64,000 nt of DNA, from the NCBI GenBank assembly GCA_021777555.1, contig JAJYDK010000005.1, forward strand, positions 1-64,000, read 5' to 3'. Below the pieces are notes generated by a model. It worked only from the letters and a program-made list of their open reading frames with translations. It made no database searches and was not told the origin of the DNA. The position numbers were made by a program, and so were the translations under genes. Each line of letters starts with the position of its first letter. The first letter of the stretch is position 1. Shown here piece by piece: positions 19,550 to 30,453 of this stretch. This stretch comes from Pseudomonadota bacterium. Its GTDB lineage: Bacteria > Pseudomonadota > Gammaproteobacteria > Steroidobacterales > Steroidobacteraceae.

Positions 19550-20607
19550 GCGCCGTATGCTAACAATTCATCGAGCTTGGTGGTGACCTGCGCGGGGAGG
19601 ATGAGGTCCATGACGCCCGGCTCCTCGATCTTCTCCGTCCAGGCCAGCTGCCCGGGCTCCCGGCCGCGAAAGCGCCGGGCCGCCTCGGGGTAGGCATTTA
19701 CGCACCACTCGCGCGACAGGTAAGGACCGCTGCGCTCGGGATTCGTGGCGGCATACAGCCCGATGACGGGCGTCGCGACCATGGTCGCCATGTGAGCCGG
19801 ACCGGAATCCGGCGTGAGGAGCACCGTGGCGCGCTGCAGCAGCGCCAGCATTTGCGGCAACGTGTCACGCCCGATCTGATTCACGAGCGGCACCTCTGCC
19901 AGGCGCTCGATGGCCGCGCCCGTCTGCCGCTCGATCTCGGTCGGCCCGCCGGCGAGGATGACCCGCATCCCGTGCCGGCGTACGGCGTGACCAGCCACCT
20001 GCGCGTAGCCGTGCGCATTCCAATTGCGGCGTGTGTGGCTCGAGCAGGGGCTGATGAGCAGGGTCGGCCGCTCATCGGGAATCAGTTTCCCGGCATAGGC
20101 GAGCGCCTCGGCCGCGAGGGGGACATCCCAGCGCAGCACCCGATCCCTGATCCCCAGCGCCTCCAGGAAGCCAAAGAAGCTGTCGAGGACGTGCTCGCGC
20201 GGCCGGGGCGCAATCCGGGCGTTGGTGAACAGCCACTGCAGCTCGCGCGCCCTTGGGCGGTCGAAGCCCAGACGGACGTGCGCCCGCACCAGGCTGGACA
20301 GCAGACTTGCGCGCAAAGACAGCTGCATATGCAGCAGGACATCGAACCGGCGGCCCGCCAGGCGTGAACGAAGCGCGCGAGCCGCTGCCAATCCGGCCCG
20401 CTTGTCTACGGTGATAAACTCGACGCCCTCGATGAGCTCCATCAAGCGCGCCTCCCCCTTGCCAATGATCCACGTCAACCGCGTCTGCGGCCATGCCTGC
20501 TGCAGCGTGCGCACGATCGGCACCACGTGGCAGGCGTCGCCGAGCGCCGAGAGCCTGAGGATGCACACGCTGTGCGGCGGTCGATCTATCGGCAACATCC
20601 GGGACAT
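19546..20607 (-). CDS. glycosyltransferase family 9 protein, LPS heptosyltransferase-like
   Basis: About 353 residues. It opens with VCILRLSALGDACHVVPIVR (GDxxH active-site region), has LLISPCSSHTRRNWNAHGYA in the middle and the donor-binding LLTPDSGPAHMATMVATPVIGLY near the end. This is the WaaC/WaaF-type heptosyltransferase layout; the enzyme would add heptose to the Kdo-lipid A or heptose core at the inner membrane. ATG 20607 or 20598 is plausible. It is divergent from kdkA by about 20 bp and couples to the DUF6165 gene. The context of kdkA and waaA supports inner-core LPS synthesis. Confidence 0.85.
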   Translation of the reverse strand: MSRMLPIDRPPHSVCILRLSALGDACHVVPIVRTLQQAWPQTRLTWIIGKGEARLMELIEGVEFITVDKRAGLAAARALRSRLAGRRFDVLLHMQLSLRASLLSSLVRAHVRLGFDRPRARELQWLFTNARIAPRPREHVLDSFFGFLEALGIRDRVLRWDVPLAAEALAYAGKLIPDERPTLLISPCSSHTRRNWNAHGYAQVAGHAVRRHGMRVILAGGPTEIERQTGAAIERLAEVPLVNQIGRDTLPQMLALLQRATVLLTPDSGPAHMATMVATPVIGLYAATNPERSGPYLSREWCVNAYPEAARRFRGREPGQLAWTEKIEEPGVMDLILPAQVTTKLDELLAYGA

Positions 20608-20628
20608 CGGAATGGGGAGCGCCAAGCG

Positions 20629-21399
20629 GTGAACGGAATCTGGCCGCTCGGGTCCTCGGTCAAGCACCTGACCATCGCGGGGGGCGCCATGCTATACAAC
20701 GCCGCACTGGCCCGCAATTTCAGCCCCAGCTGGTTCGAGCCGCAGTTCTGGACGGAGCGCGGCGAGCTCGCCGGTACGGCGCGGGGGCGCGGCACGGCAC
20801 ATTACGTGCGCACCGCGGAGCGGGACTTGGTCCTGCGCCATTACCGCCGAGGGGGGCTCGCCGCGCGCGTCTTCGCGGACCGGTACCTCTGGCGCGGGGA
20901 GGAGCGCACGCGCCCTTTCGCGGAGTGGGCGCTCACCCATCGCTTGCATCTCGCGGGGCTGCCGGTACCCGTGCCGATCGCAGCCCGATACGTCCGGCAC
21001 GGCCGGCTGTATCGCGGCGACATCATCACCGAACGCATCGCCTCCACCGGATCACTCACCGAGGCGCTGCGATCCGAAGCGCTGCCACTGCTGACCTGGA
21101 TTTCCATCGGCCGCTGTATCCGCCGCTTCCATGACCTGGGCGTCTGTCATGCCGATCTGAATGCCCACAACGTGCTGCTCGGCGACCAGGCCGTCTACCT
21201 GGTCGACTTCGACCGCTGCTCGCTGCGCGCCGATGGTCTCTGGCGTGATGGCAATCTGGTGCGTCTGCGCCGCTCGCTGGAGAAGATATCCTACGGCCTG
21301 CCGGCCGAGCGCTTCACCGACGCGGACTGGCAGGCGCTGCTCGGCGGTTATCGTCAATCCTCCGCCCCGCCTGCAGGCGCGGCTGCGCAGCACACCTAG
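20629..21399 (+). CDS. kdkA: 3-deoxy-D-manno-octulosonic acid (Kdo) kinase
   Basis: A 256-residue small-molecule kinase of the KdkA/WaaP fold that phosphorylates the Kdo residue of the LPS inner core. It has AMLYNAALARNFSPSWFEP near residue 23, the ATP-binding DLVLRHYRRGG near 67, the catalytic loop GVCHADLNAHNVLL near 170 and VDFDRCSLR near 192 (the DFD form of the Mg motif). The start is a GTG at 20629 with GGGGAG 9 bases upstream. The stop codon shares one base with the waaA GTG start, so the two are translationally coupled. Confidence 0.92.
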   Translation: MNGIWPLGSSVKHLTIAGGAMLYNAALARNFSPSWFEPQFWTERGELAGTARGRGTAHYVRTAERDLVLRHYRRGGLAARVFADRYLWRGEERTRPFAEWALTHRLHLAGLPVPVPIAARYVRHGRLYRGDIITERIASTGSLTEALRSEALPLLTWISIGRCIRRFHDLGVCHADLNAHNVLLGDQAVYLVDFDRCSLRADGLWRDGNLVRLRRSLEKISYGLPAERFTDADWQALLGGYRQSSAPPAGAAAQHT

Positions 21400-22679
21400 T
21401 GCGTGCGCTGTATCTCCTTGCGGCCTATCTGGCCGCCCCGCTGCACGCCGCGCTGCTCGCGTGGCGCGGCCGGCGCGATCGGGCCCAGTGGCGGCGCTTT
21501 GGCGAGCGCTTCGGCTTTGGTCCGGCCGTAGCGGGCGGGCCGGTATGGATTCACGGGTCCTCGGTCGGTGAAGTCCAGGTTGCCGCCGTGCTCGTCAAAG
21601 GACTGCGCGAACGCTTCCCCGCGGTTCCCGTGCTCGTCACCGCCTTCACGCCGACCGGGGCGGCCCGGGCCGACGCACTGAGGCCCGCAGTCATCACACG
21701 CTACCTTCCGTACGATCTGCCGGGCGCGGTACGGCGATTTCTGGACGGCGCCCGGCCCCGCCTCGCCGTCATCCTGGAGACGGAATTGTGGCCCAACCTG
21801 TACCGCGAATGCCGGCGCCGCGAAGTGCCGCTCATCATCGCCAGCGCGCGCCTGTCGCTGCGTTCCGCCCGACGATACCGCCGCTTCGGCGCATTGTTCA
21901 GGGAATCGTTGTCGATGGCCACGGTCGCCGCTCAGAGCGAGACGGATGCGCAGCGTTTCCGCGCCATCGGCTCGACACCCGGCCGCACGTGCGTCATGGG
22001 CAATCTCAAATTCGATTTCACTCCGCCTGCGGATATCGACGCCCGCGGACGGAGACTGCGCGCCTCGTGCGCCGCCGGCCGCCCGCTCTGGGTGGCGGGC
22101 AGCACCCACGAAGGTGAGGAACAGACGATCATCGAAGCGCATCGGCTCGTTCGCCAGATCCATCCACAGGCGCTGCTGGTGCTCGCACCACGGCATCCCA
22201 AGCGTTTCCCCGAGGTGGCCGCCCTCCTCGAGAGCCAGGGCATGAATTTCGTCAATCATTCGAGCGCCATATCGGCGCAAGCGGCCGAAGTGCTGCTGCT
22301 CGACACCCTGGGAGAGCTGCTCGAGTTTTACGCCGCCGCGGATGCGGCCTTCGTCGGCGGGAGCCTGGTGCCGGTCGGCGGCCACAACCTCCTGGAGCCT
22401 GCCTCGCTCGGACGGCCCATCCTCACCGGCCCTCACCAGTTCAATGGCGAAGAGATTGCGCGCCTGCTGAGCGAGCGGGGCGCCGCCGTGATCGTGCACG
22501 ACGCAACCGAGTTGGCCACGCGCCTGAACGCTTGGCTGGCGGACGCCCGCGAGCGCGAGCGGATCGGAGCCATCGGCCGCGCGGCGGTCGAGGAGAATCG
22601 CGGGGCCCTGCGGCGGCTCCTGGAACTCATCGAGCCGGCGATTCGAGCCGGCGGGTCCGGGGTGCGATCCTCGACGTGA
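21399..22679 (+). CDS. waaA: 3-deoxy-D-manno-octulosonic acid (Kdo) transferase
   Basis: A 426-residue GT30 enzyme that transfers Kdo from CMP-Kdo to lipid A precursor at the inner membrane. One N-terminal hydrophobic anchor is followed by WIHGSSVGEV near residue 50 (with the catalytic-region Glu), PYDLPGAVRRFLDGARP near 107, ILETELWPNL and, at the C-terminus, FVGGSLVPVGGHNLLEPASLG (CMP-Kdo site). The GTG start lies inside the kdkA stop (TAGTG). Whether it adds one or two Kdo units cannot be read; a monofunctional form would fit with the neighbouring Kdo kinase. Confidence 0.94.
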   Translation: MRALYLLAAYLAAPLHAALLAWRGRRDRAQWRRFGERFGFGPAVAGGPVWIHGSSVGEVQVAAVLVKGLRERFPAVPVLVTAFTPTGAARADALRPAVITRYLPYDLPGAVRRFLDGARPRLAVILETELWPNLYRECRRREVPLIIASARLSLRSARRYRRFGALFRESLSMATVAAQSETDAQRFRAIGSTPGRTCVMGNLKFDFTPPADIDARGRRLRASCAAGRPLWVAGSTHEGEEQTIIEAHRLVRQIHPQALLVLAPRHPKRFPEVAALLESQGMNFVNHSSAISAQAAEVLLLDTLGELLEFYAAADAAFVGGSLVPVGGHNLLEPASLGRPILTGPHQFNGEEIARLLSERGAAVIVHDATELATRLNAWLADARERERIGAIGRAAVEENRGALRRLLELIEPAIRAGGSGVRSST

Positions 22680-22700
22680 TTCGGGGTCTGACTCCGGGCG

Positions 22701-22898
22701 CTAGCGCCGCAGAACGAATTCGGCGCTGCAATAAGGGCACTTGGCCCACCCCGTCCGCTCGATCGGCAGATACACCCTGGGATGGGAATTCCACAGTTGC
22801 ATCTGGGGCATGGGGCAGGACAGCGGCAGGTCCTCGGGTCCCACTTCGTATTGATTCTGCGCGTTGGGCTGGATCAGGGGCTGCGCGTTGGCGGCCAT
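22701..22898 (-). CDS. small zinc-finger domain protein (zf-CHCC type)
   Basis: A 65-residue protein ending in GWAKCPYCSAEFVLRR. The ligands are Cys in LPLSCPMP, His in LWNSHPRVYLP, and the CPYC pair: the C-H-C-C zinc-finger pattern of small proteobacterial proteins related to a mitochondrial complex I accessory subunit. The function in bacteria is unclear. ATG 22898 is preceded by AAGG. It lies between waaA (convergent) and glnE (same strand, upstream). Confidence 0.8.
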   Translation of the reverse strand: MAANAQPLIQPNAQNQYEVGPEDLPLSCPMPQMQLWNSHPRVYLPIERTGWAKCPYCSAEFVLRR

Positions 22899-22965
22899 TT
22901 CGATACCTTGCGGGATAACGATGATGCGGTGTCGCGGGCCGCGCATTATACCGGGCGGTCCGCCT

Positions 22966-25803
22966 TCAGCGCATGGTCCGCTCCCAGACCTCGATGACCG
23001 CGGCGCGCTCGGCCGCGAAGTCCTCCGCCGGCACCAGGTCACCCTGGCCGGCGAGCGCCAGGCGATGCCTGCGGCTGCGATACGTCCGATAGGCGGCCGT
23101 CAGCACATCCACCGTCGATTGCGGGACCAGTGCCGCGGATGCCACGGACTCCAGCTGACGGATCGTATCCGAGAATGTCGCCACGGGCGGATGCTCCGCG
23201 GCCCACTTGAGCGCCCAGTACTGGGCCAGGAACTCGATGTCGGCAATGCCTCCGGGATCCTGCTTCAAGTCCATCCGCCCCCCATCGCCCTTGGAGAGCT
23301 CCCTGCGCATCCGCTCGCGCATGGTGCGCACCTCCTCCCGCAGGGTGTCGCGACGCACGTGATGGCGCAGCACATCCATGCGGACTCGCTCGAATTCGGC
23401 GCACAGGCCGGGTGAGCCCGCCACCGCCCGGGCATGCAGCAGCGCTTGATGCTCCCAGGTCCACGCGTCATGGCGCTGATATTCCGCAAATGCATCGATC
23501 TGTGTCACCAGCAACCCGCCTTTGCCGCTCGGACGCAGGCGCACATCGACCTCGTAGAGCCGCCCGGCGGCCGAATGCACGGTCAGAAGGTGCACGATGC
23601 GCTGCACCAGGCGCACGAAAAAGACCTGATTGTCGATCGGCCGCTCGCCACGGGTTTCCTGCTGCTCACCGCGCGAGTCATGCAGGAAAACCAGGTCCAG
23701 GTCCGATCCGTAGCCCAGCTCGATGCCGCCCAGCTTCCCGTACCCGATGGCGCAGACCCGCACCGGACGGCGCTCCTCGCCGCAGCAGGGAACGCCGAAC
23801 TGTGCCGTGATCTGCCGCCAACCGAGCTCGATGGCGCGATCCAGTATGAGCTCCGCGATCACCGTCAGCCGGTCGCTGACGTGCATCACCGGAAGCCGCC
23901 CCGTCAGATCCGCCACGGCAACCTGATATACCGCGGCGCGCTGGAAGTGGCACAGCGCCTCGACCTGCCGCTCCGGATCGTCCTCGACTCGCTCCAGGCC
24001 GATCTCGAGCTCTCGGGCAAGGCTGGCGCGGTCCGGCGGCTCCGACAGCGTGCGCTCGTCCACCAGCTCATCGAGCAGCAGCGGATAGGCGGCAATCTGC
24101 CTCGTCAGAAATTCCCCCTGCCGGCAGATCTCGACCAGCCGCCGGCGCGCAGCCGGGCTCTCGCGCAACAAGGCGAAGTACGCTGATCGTTTGCCCGTTG
24201 CCTCGAGAATGGAGAGGATCCGGCGCAGCACCATGAGCTGCTCCTCTGCGCCCGTGAGCCCTGAGGCGATGTCCGCCAGCAGCGGCGGCAGGAGCCCCTG
24301 CAAGCGCCTGCGTCCCGCCTCGTCGAGCTTACGCACCAGGGCCGAGGCACGGAGCTCGAGCAGGAGCTTAACTGCCTCTTCGGGTGCCCCGAACCCCACC
24401 TTCGCGAGCGAGTCCGTCAAGGCCGTCGTCTCAGCACCTTCGTCCCAGGATCGACCGAGATCAATCCGCACCTCCGCACCCGAACGCTCGCTCGCACCGA
24501 CCACCAGCCTGTGGAAGTGCGAACCGACAAGCTCACGGTACCGGTCGAGCTCGGCGATCAGCGCCGGCCACTCGCTGTGGCCCATCGCCACGGCGATACG
24601 CTCTCGCGAGCGCTCGTCCGAGGGCAGCTGGTGAGACTGCCGGTCGGCGAGCATCTGCAGGCTGTTCTCCAGGCGGCGCAGGTAGAGGTACGCCTCGCGC
24701 AGCCCCGCGGCCGACTCGAGCGGCAGGATCTTCTCCTGTCCGAGCCGCTCCAGCGCCGCAAGCAGCGACGGAGTCTGCAATCCGGGATCGCGCCCGCCCC
24801 GAATCAGCTGGTAGGTCTGCACGATGAACTCGATTTCGCGGATACCGCCCGGACCGAGCTTCACGTGGTCGGCGAGCTCACGCCGCTCGACCTCGCGCTC
24901 GATCAGCGCCTTCATTTCGCGCAGGCTTTCGAAGACGCCGTAGTCCAGGTAACGGCGATAGACGAACGGGCGGAGCACGGTCGCTTGCAGCTCGGCATAC
25001 CGGTCCGCGGCGGTCACTGCGCGCGCCTTCACGTATGCATAACGTTCCCAGTCGCGGCCGTGCAACGGCAGGTAGTCCTCGAGAGCGGCGAAGCTCGCCA
25101 CCAGCGGACCGCTGTCGCCGAAAGGACGCAGACGCATATCGACCCGCAGGGTCAGGCCATCGTGCGTAGGGGTTTCCAACAGGCGGATCAGGCCCTGTCC
25201 GAGGCGTGTGAAGAACTCCTCGTTGGCGATGGATCGCTCTCCATCGGTCTCGCCGTGTTCGGGGAAAAGCAGCACGAGATCGACGTCGGAGGAGAAGTTC
25301 AGCTCCCGTCCGCCGAGCTTGCCCATCGCCACCACGACCAGCGGCTGGGCGACACCCGCGGCCGATCTCGGCTCACCGAAGCGGGCCGTGAGCTGCCGTC
25401 GCGCATACGCCACAGCGGTGTCGATGGCCGCATCCGCGAAATCCGACGATTCGGACAGTGTCTCTTCGACGCCAGCCCAACCGGCGAGCGCGCGCCAGGC
25501 GATCCGCACCATCGCGCGACGCCGCCAACGGCGAAGTGAGGCCAACATGTCGGTCTCGGTGCCGGCCTCGGCCGGGGCACGCATGAGAAACCGTGCCGGC
25601 TCCGATGGCCTCAGGAGTCCCGGGGCGATCTCGGGCAACAGATCCGCATCCCGGATGCAGGATTCCGCGACGAAGTCGCTGGCCGCGAACACTCGCGGCA
25701 GGGAGTCGCGCACCTCGGCCGGCAGGCTCTCCCTCAGGCCGGGCGAGGCCGATTCCAGGGCTGAAATGTGTCGTTGTACACAGTCATCGAGTTCGGGGCT
25801 CAC
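22966..25803 (-). CDS. glnE: bifunctional [glutamine synthetase] adenylyltransferase/deadenylase
   Basis: A 945-residue two-headed nucleotidyltransferase that adds AMP to, and removes it from, glutamine synthetase in response to PII. Both catalytic signatures are present: MGKLGGRELNFSSDVDL near residue 160 (deadenylase half) and IGYGKLGGIELGYGSDLDL near 687 (adenylylating half). I chose the GTG at 25803 (VSPELDDC) because it gives the family length. The frame is open to 25881, but that extension runs into the groESL terminator's T-run. Promoter signals would then lie between 25804 and about 25880. Confidence 0.93.
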   Translation of the reverse strand: MSPELDDCVQRHISALESASPGLRESLPAEVRDSLPRVFAASDFVAESCIRDADLLPEIAPGLLRPSEPARFLMRAPAEAGTETDMLASLRRWRRRAMVRIAWRALAGWAGVEETLSESSDFADAAIDTAVAYARRQLTARFGEPRSAAGVAQPLVVVAMGKLGGRELNFSSDVDLVLLFPEHGETDGERSIANEEFFTRLGQGLIRLLETPTHDGLTLRVDMRLRPFGDSGPLVASFAALEDYLPLHGRDWERYAYVKARAVTAADRYAELQATVLRPFVYRRYLDYGVFESLREMKALIEREVERRELADHVKLGPGGIREIEFIVQTYQLIRGGRDPGLQTPSLLAALERLGQEKILPLESAAGLREAYLYLRRLENSLQMLADRQSHQLPSDERSRERIAVAMGHSEWPALIAELDRYRELVGSHFHRLVVGASERSGAEVRIDLGRSWDEGAETTALTDSLAKVGFGAPEEAVKLLLELRASALVRKLDEAGRRRLQGLLPPLLADIASGLTGAEEQLMVLRRILSILEATGKRSAYFALLRESPAARRRLVEICRQGEFLTRQIAAYPLLLDELVDERTLSEPPDRASLARELEIGLERVEDDPERQVEALCHFQRAAVYQVAVADLTGRLPVMHVSDRLTVIAELILDRAIELGWRQITAQFGVPCCGEERRPVRVCAIGYGKLGGIELGYGSDLDLVFLHDSRGEQQETRGERPIDNQVFFVRLVQRIVHLLTVHSAAGRLYEVDVRLRPSGKGGLLVTQIDAFAEYQRHDAWTWEHQALLHARAVAGSPGLCAEFERVRMDVLRHHVRRDTLREEVRTMRERMRRELSKGDGGRMDLKQDPGGIADIEFLAQYWALKWAAEHPPVATFSDTIRQLESVASAALVPQSTVDVLTAAYRTYRSRRHRLALAGQGDLVPAEDFAAERAAVIEVWERTMR

Positions 25804-25879
25804 GGCGGCATCCAGCCTCAACCCCGGCCCAAGGTCAAGTGAACCAGCCTGTTTTCCGGCGCGGGATCGCGTGAACACC

Positions 25880-25908
25880 AAAAAAAAGCCCCGGAAGATC
25901 CGGGGCTT
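25880..25908 (-). terminator. intrinsic terminator of groESL
   Basis: Read on the minus strand, a 9-bp perfect stem (AAGCCCCGG / CCGGGGCTT) with a 5-nt loop is followed by eight T residues. It lies about 140 bases past the groL stop, in the same direction, and separates the chaperonin operon from glnE. Confidence 0.9.
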
Positions 25909-26047
25909 GAGTATTGCGCGGAATAGGGGGGTCTTGATCCGCGTCTTTCAGGACTGCCCCCGCTTTGGGGTCGGGCGCAGTCCCTAACCGTTGTTGTCAT
26001 GATATCGACCGAGTCCTTCGGAATCGATACCTCTTTAGGGGGAGGGC

Positions 26048-27992
<1,945 letters not shown>

Positions 27993-28041
27993 GGTGGACG
28001 CTCCTTAAGGACACTATGGTTAAATTGGGGCCGGGGAGCTA

Positions 28042-28068
28042 TTAGCACTCTCCCCGGACTGCTGCTAA
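28042..28068. promoter_or_regulatory. CIRCE operator (HrcA-binding inverted repeat) of groESL
   Basis: TTAGCACTC - 9 bases - TGCTGCTAA read on the plus strand. The consensus is TTAGCACTC-N9-GAGTGCTAA, so one arm is perfect and the other matches in its outer six bases, with the correct 9-bp gap. The element directly follows the -10 hexamer of the groS promoter, where HrcA binding would block transcription until heat shock. Confidence 0.85.
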
Positions 28069-28095
28069 TCATAGGTGGGCGCCGCCGGATTTCAA
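28068..28095 (-). promoter_or_regulatory. groESL promoter (sigma70 type)
   Basis: On the minus strand TTGAAA (28090-28095) and TATGAT (28068-28073) are separated by 16 bases. The -10 hexamer abuts the CIRCE element, so start-site and operator overlap as in other HrcA-controlled genes. Confidence 0.75.
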
Positions 28096-28216
28096 CCCCG
28101 GAGACGCATTTTTTAATCCCTGGGCCGCCCTCGCGGCGTTCCCGGCTGCGGTGAACCCGTAAGGTATTGCCCCAGGGCGCGCATTAGAATGGGTTCTCTG
28201 TCGCAACCCGGCTCAT

Positions 28217-28534
28217 ATGGCGGAGTTCATTCTGGTTCTCACGACGTGCCCGGACGAGGCGACCGCGTGCCGGATTGCCCGGGATCTGGTCGAGGCGGGT
28301 CTGGCCGCCTGCATCAGCCGACAGGCGGTACGGTCCACTTATCGCTGGCAAGATACGGTGCACGATGAACCCGAGGTCCTGCTGATCGTCAAAACCCTCG
28401 CCATGCGCTTCCCCGAGCTCGAAATGCGTCTGAAGTCCATTCACCCGTACGAGGTGCCCGAAATCGTTGCGCTGCCGGTGACGGCCGGATCCGAAGACTA
28501 CCTCTCCTGGGTACGCCGGGCGGTCGCCCCATGA
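28217..28534 (+). CDS. cutA: divalent-cation tolerance protein CutA
   Basis: A 105-residue CutA1 protein, a very stable trimer with a ferredoxin-like fold. It shows VLTTCPDEATACRIARDLVE, then LAACISR and the YRWQDTVHDEPEVLLIVKT strand pair. In E. coli the locus affects copper tolerance; the molecular job is not settled. It is divergent from groES and its stop overlaps the dsbD ATG (ATGA), so it is the first gene of a cutA-dsbD-tlpA-like transcript linked by metal and thiol chemistry. Confidence 0.93.
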   Translation: MAEFILVLTTCPDEATACRIARDLVEAGLAACISRQAVRSTYRWQDTVHDEPEVLLIVKTLAMRFPELEMRLKSIHPYEVPEIVALPVTAGSEDYLSWVRRAVAP

Positions 28535-30453
28535 GCGCGATGCTTCGCAGGAATCCGACCCGGACCGGCCGGTGGCGGTGGGTCCCCGTGGTGCTCGCAC
28601 TGGCCTCGATCGGAGCCGCCCGGGCCGCGCCTGCGCAGGATCTGTCCCCGGGGATTCTTGCGGCGCTGGATGCGGCCCAGACCGGGGGACATAAATTTCC
28701 GCCGGCGGACCAGGTGTTTCACTTCGACGCCCGTGCCGGGAGCGCCAGGCAGATGACCCTCACCTGGGGTATCCGGACCGGCTACTACCTCTATCGCGAT
28801 CGGATCCACGTGAGCGTCCCGGCCGGCACGCCCGTGGGCGCCCTGCAGCTACCCCGAGGCGAGATCAAGGTTGACCCCTACTTCGGACGAGAGCAGATCT
28901 ATCGCAACCAGGTGAGCGGGGAGATCGCGGTGCGTGGCGCACGAGCCGCCGGCTCACGCGAGATCCCATTGACCGTCACCTATCAGGGCTGTGCCGACGC
29001 GGGGCTCTGCTATCCGCCCATTACGAAGACGGTGCAGGTCCGCTTGCCGCCCGGCACCGGCTCCGCGGGGGGAGCGCCTGCGTCCCCGGGGGTGGCCGCT
29101 TCAGCCCACGCGGCGCCGGGCGATGCCGGTCCTGCGGCCTCGGCCAGCGCGAGCGCCACCAGCCCCCAGAGCCACTTTGCGCGCCTCGCCCGCTCCGGGA
29201 GCCTGCTCGCGATGATCGGCTGGTTTTATCTCGCCGGGCTGGCGCTCGCCTTCACTCCGTGCTGCCTGCCTACCGTGCCCATCATTTCCGCGATCATCGT
29301 CGGACAGGGAAAGCCGGCGACCACCGGCCGGGCCTTCGTCCTGTCACTGATCTACGTGCTCGGCATGGCCTTTACCTATACCCTGGCAGGAGCTGGCGCG
29401 GCCGCGGCCGGCGGAGAAATCCAGGCCGCATTTCAGCGTCCCTGGATTCTGATCACCTTCGCGGCGGTGCTGGCGACCATGGGACTCGCCATGCTCGGGC
29501 TGTTCGCCTTGCAGATGCCGAGCGCGCTGCAGACGCGCCTGGCCGCCCTCAGCCACCGGCAGACGGCGGGCACCCTGGGCGGCGTGGCCATCATGGGAGC
29601 CCTCTCGGCGCTCATCGTGACGACCTGCGTGGCACCCGCACTCGTTGGCGCACTCGCGGTCATCGGCCGCACAGGCGAGGTCACGCGCGGCGCGGCAGCG
29701 CTGTTCGCCTTGAGCATCGGCATGGGCACACCGCTCCTTGCTTTGGGCGCCTCCGCAGGGCGGCTGCTGCCCAAGGCCGGTCCTTGGATGAGCACCGTCA
29801 AGAGACTCTTCGGGGCGATGATGCTCGCCGTGGCGGTGTGGATGCTGTCGCGACTGCTCCCGCCTCGCACGACTCTGGCCCTATGGGCGATACCGGCCGT
29901 CACGGCCGCATGGGTGCTGCTCGCGGGCGCGAGGCACACCCCTTCCGGGCGCTGGCCGCTGCGCCTCGGCGGGGCGCTCGCCGGTTTGTATGGAGTGGCC
30001 CTGATGAGCGGGGCGGCCCTGGGCGGCACCAATCCGCTCGAGCCGTTCCCGGGACTCACAGGTCCCTCGCTGGCGCTGCAGTTCACGCCCGTGCGCTCCG
30101 TGGCTGAGCTTGATCGCGACGTGGCCCGCGCACAGCGGCTGCACCGGACCGTGATGGTCGATTTTTATGCGGCCTGGTGCACCTCCTGCAAGGAGTTGGA
30201 GGCGACCACCTTCACCAACCCGGCGGTGCGCAGGGCGCTTTCGGACACAGTGCTGCTACGCGCCGATGTCACGGCAAACAATGCCGCTGATCGGGCGCTG
30301 CTCGAGCATTTCGGCATCTTCGGGCCCCCGACCGTCGCCTTCTACGACGGCCAAGGTCGGGAGCTGCGCCGCTACCAGGTGGTTGGCTACATGGACGCGC
30401 AAGAGTTCCTGCAGCAGCTCCATGCGGCATTCGGGCCACAGCCCGCTTCATGA
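28531..30453 (+). CDS. dsbD: thiol:disulfide interchange protein DsbD
   Basis: A 640-residue inner-membrane electron carrier that brings reducing power from cytoplasmic thioredoxin to periplasmic Dsb proteins. After a signal peptide (residues 1-34) comes the N-terminal DsbD domain with its Cys pair in YQGCADAGLCYPP near 150. Next is an eight-helix core with paired Cys in FTPCCLP and TTCVAPALVG, and then a C-terminal thioredoxin domain with FYAAWCTSCKELE near 550. In the core, the usual C-V-L-P is C-C-L-P. It overlaps cutA upstream and the TlpA-like gene downstream by 4 bp each. Confidence 0.94.
   Translation: MSAMLRRNPTRTGRWRWVPVVLALASIGAARAAPAQDLSPGILAALDAAQTGGHKFPPADQVFHFDARAGSARQMTLTWGIRTGYYLYRDRIHVSVPAGTPVGALQLPRGEIKVDPYFGREQIYRNQVSGEIAVRGARAAGSREIPLTVTYQGCADAGLCYPPITKTVQVRLPPGTGSAGGAPASPGVAASAHAAPGDAGPAASASASATSPQSHFARLARSGSLLAMIGWFYLAGLALAFTPCCLPTVPIISAIIVGQGKPATTGRAFVLSLIYVLGMAFTYTLAGAGAAAAGGEIQAAFQRPWILITFAAVLATMGLAMLGLFALQMPSALQTRLAALSHRQTAGTLGGVAIMGALSALIVTTCVAPALVGALAVIGRTGEVTRGAAALFALSIGMGTPLLALGASAGRLLPKAGPWMSTVKRLFGAMMLAVAVWMLSRLLPPRTTLALWAIPAVTAAWVLLAGARHTPSGRWPLRLGGALAGLYGVALMSGAALGGTNPLEPFPGLTGPSLALQFTPVRSVAELDRDVARAQRLHRTVMVDFYAAWCTSCKELEATTFTNPAVRRALSDTVLLRADVTANNAADRALLEHFGIFGPPTVAFYDGQGRELRRYQVVGYMDAQEFLQQLHAAFGPQPAS

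Noticed and set aside
25804..25881. An N-terminal extension of GlnE to 25881
   Set aside because: It begins inside the T-run of the groESL terminator and exceeds the family length.
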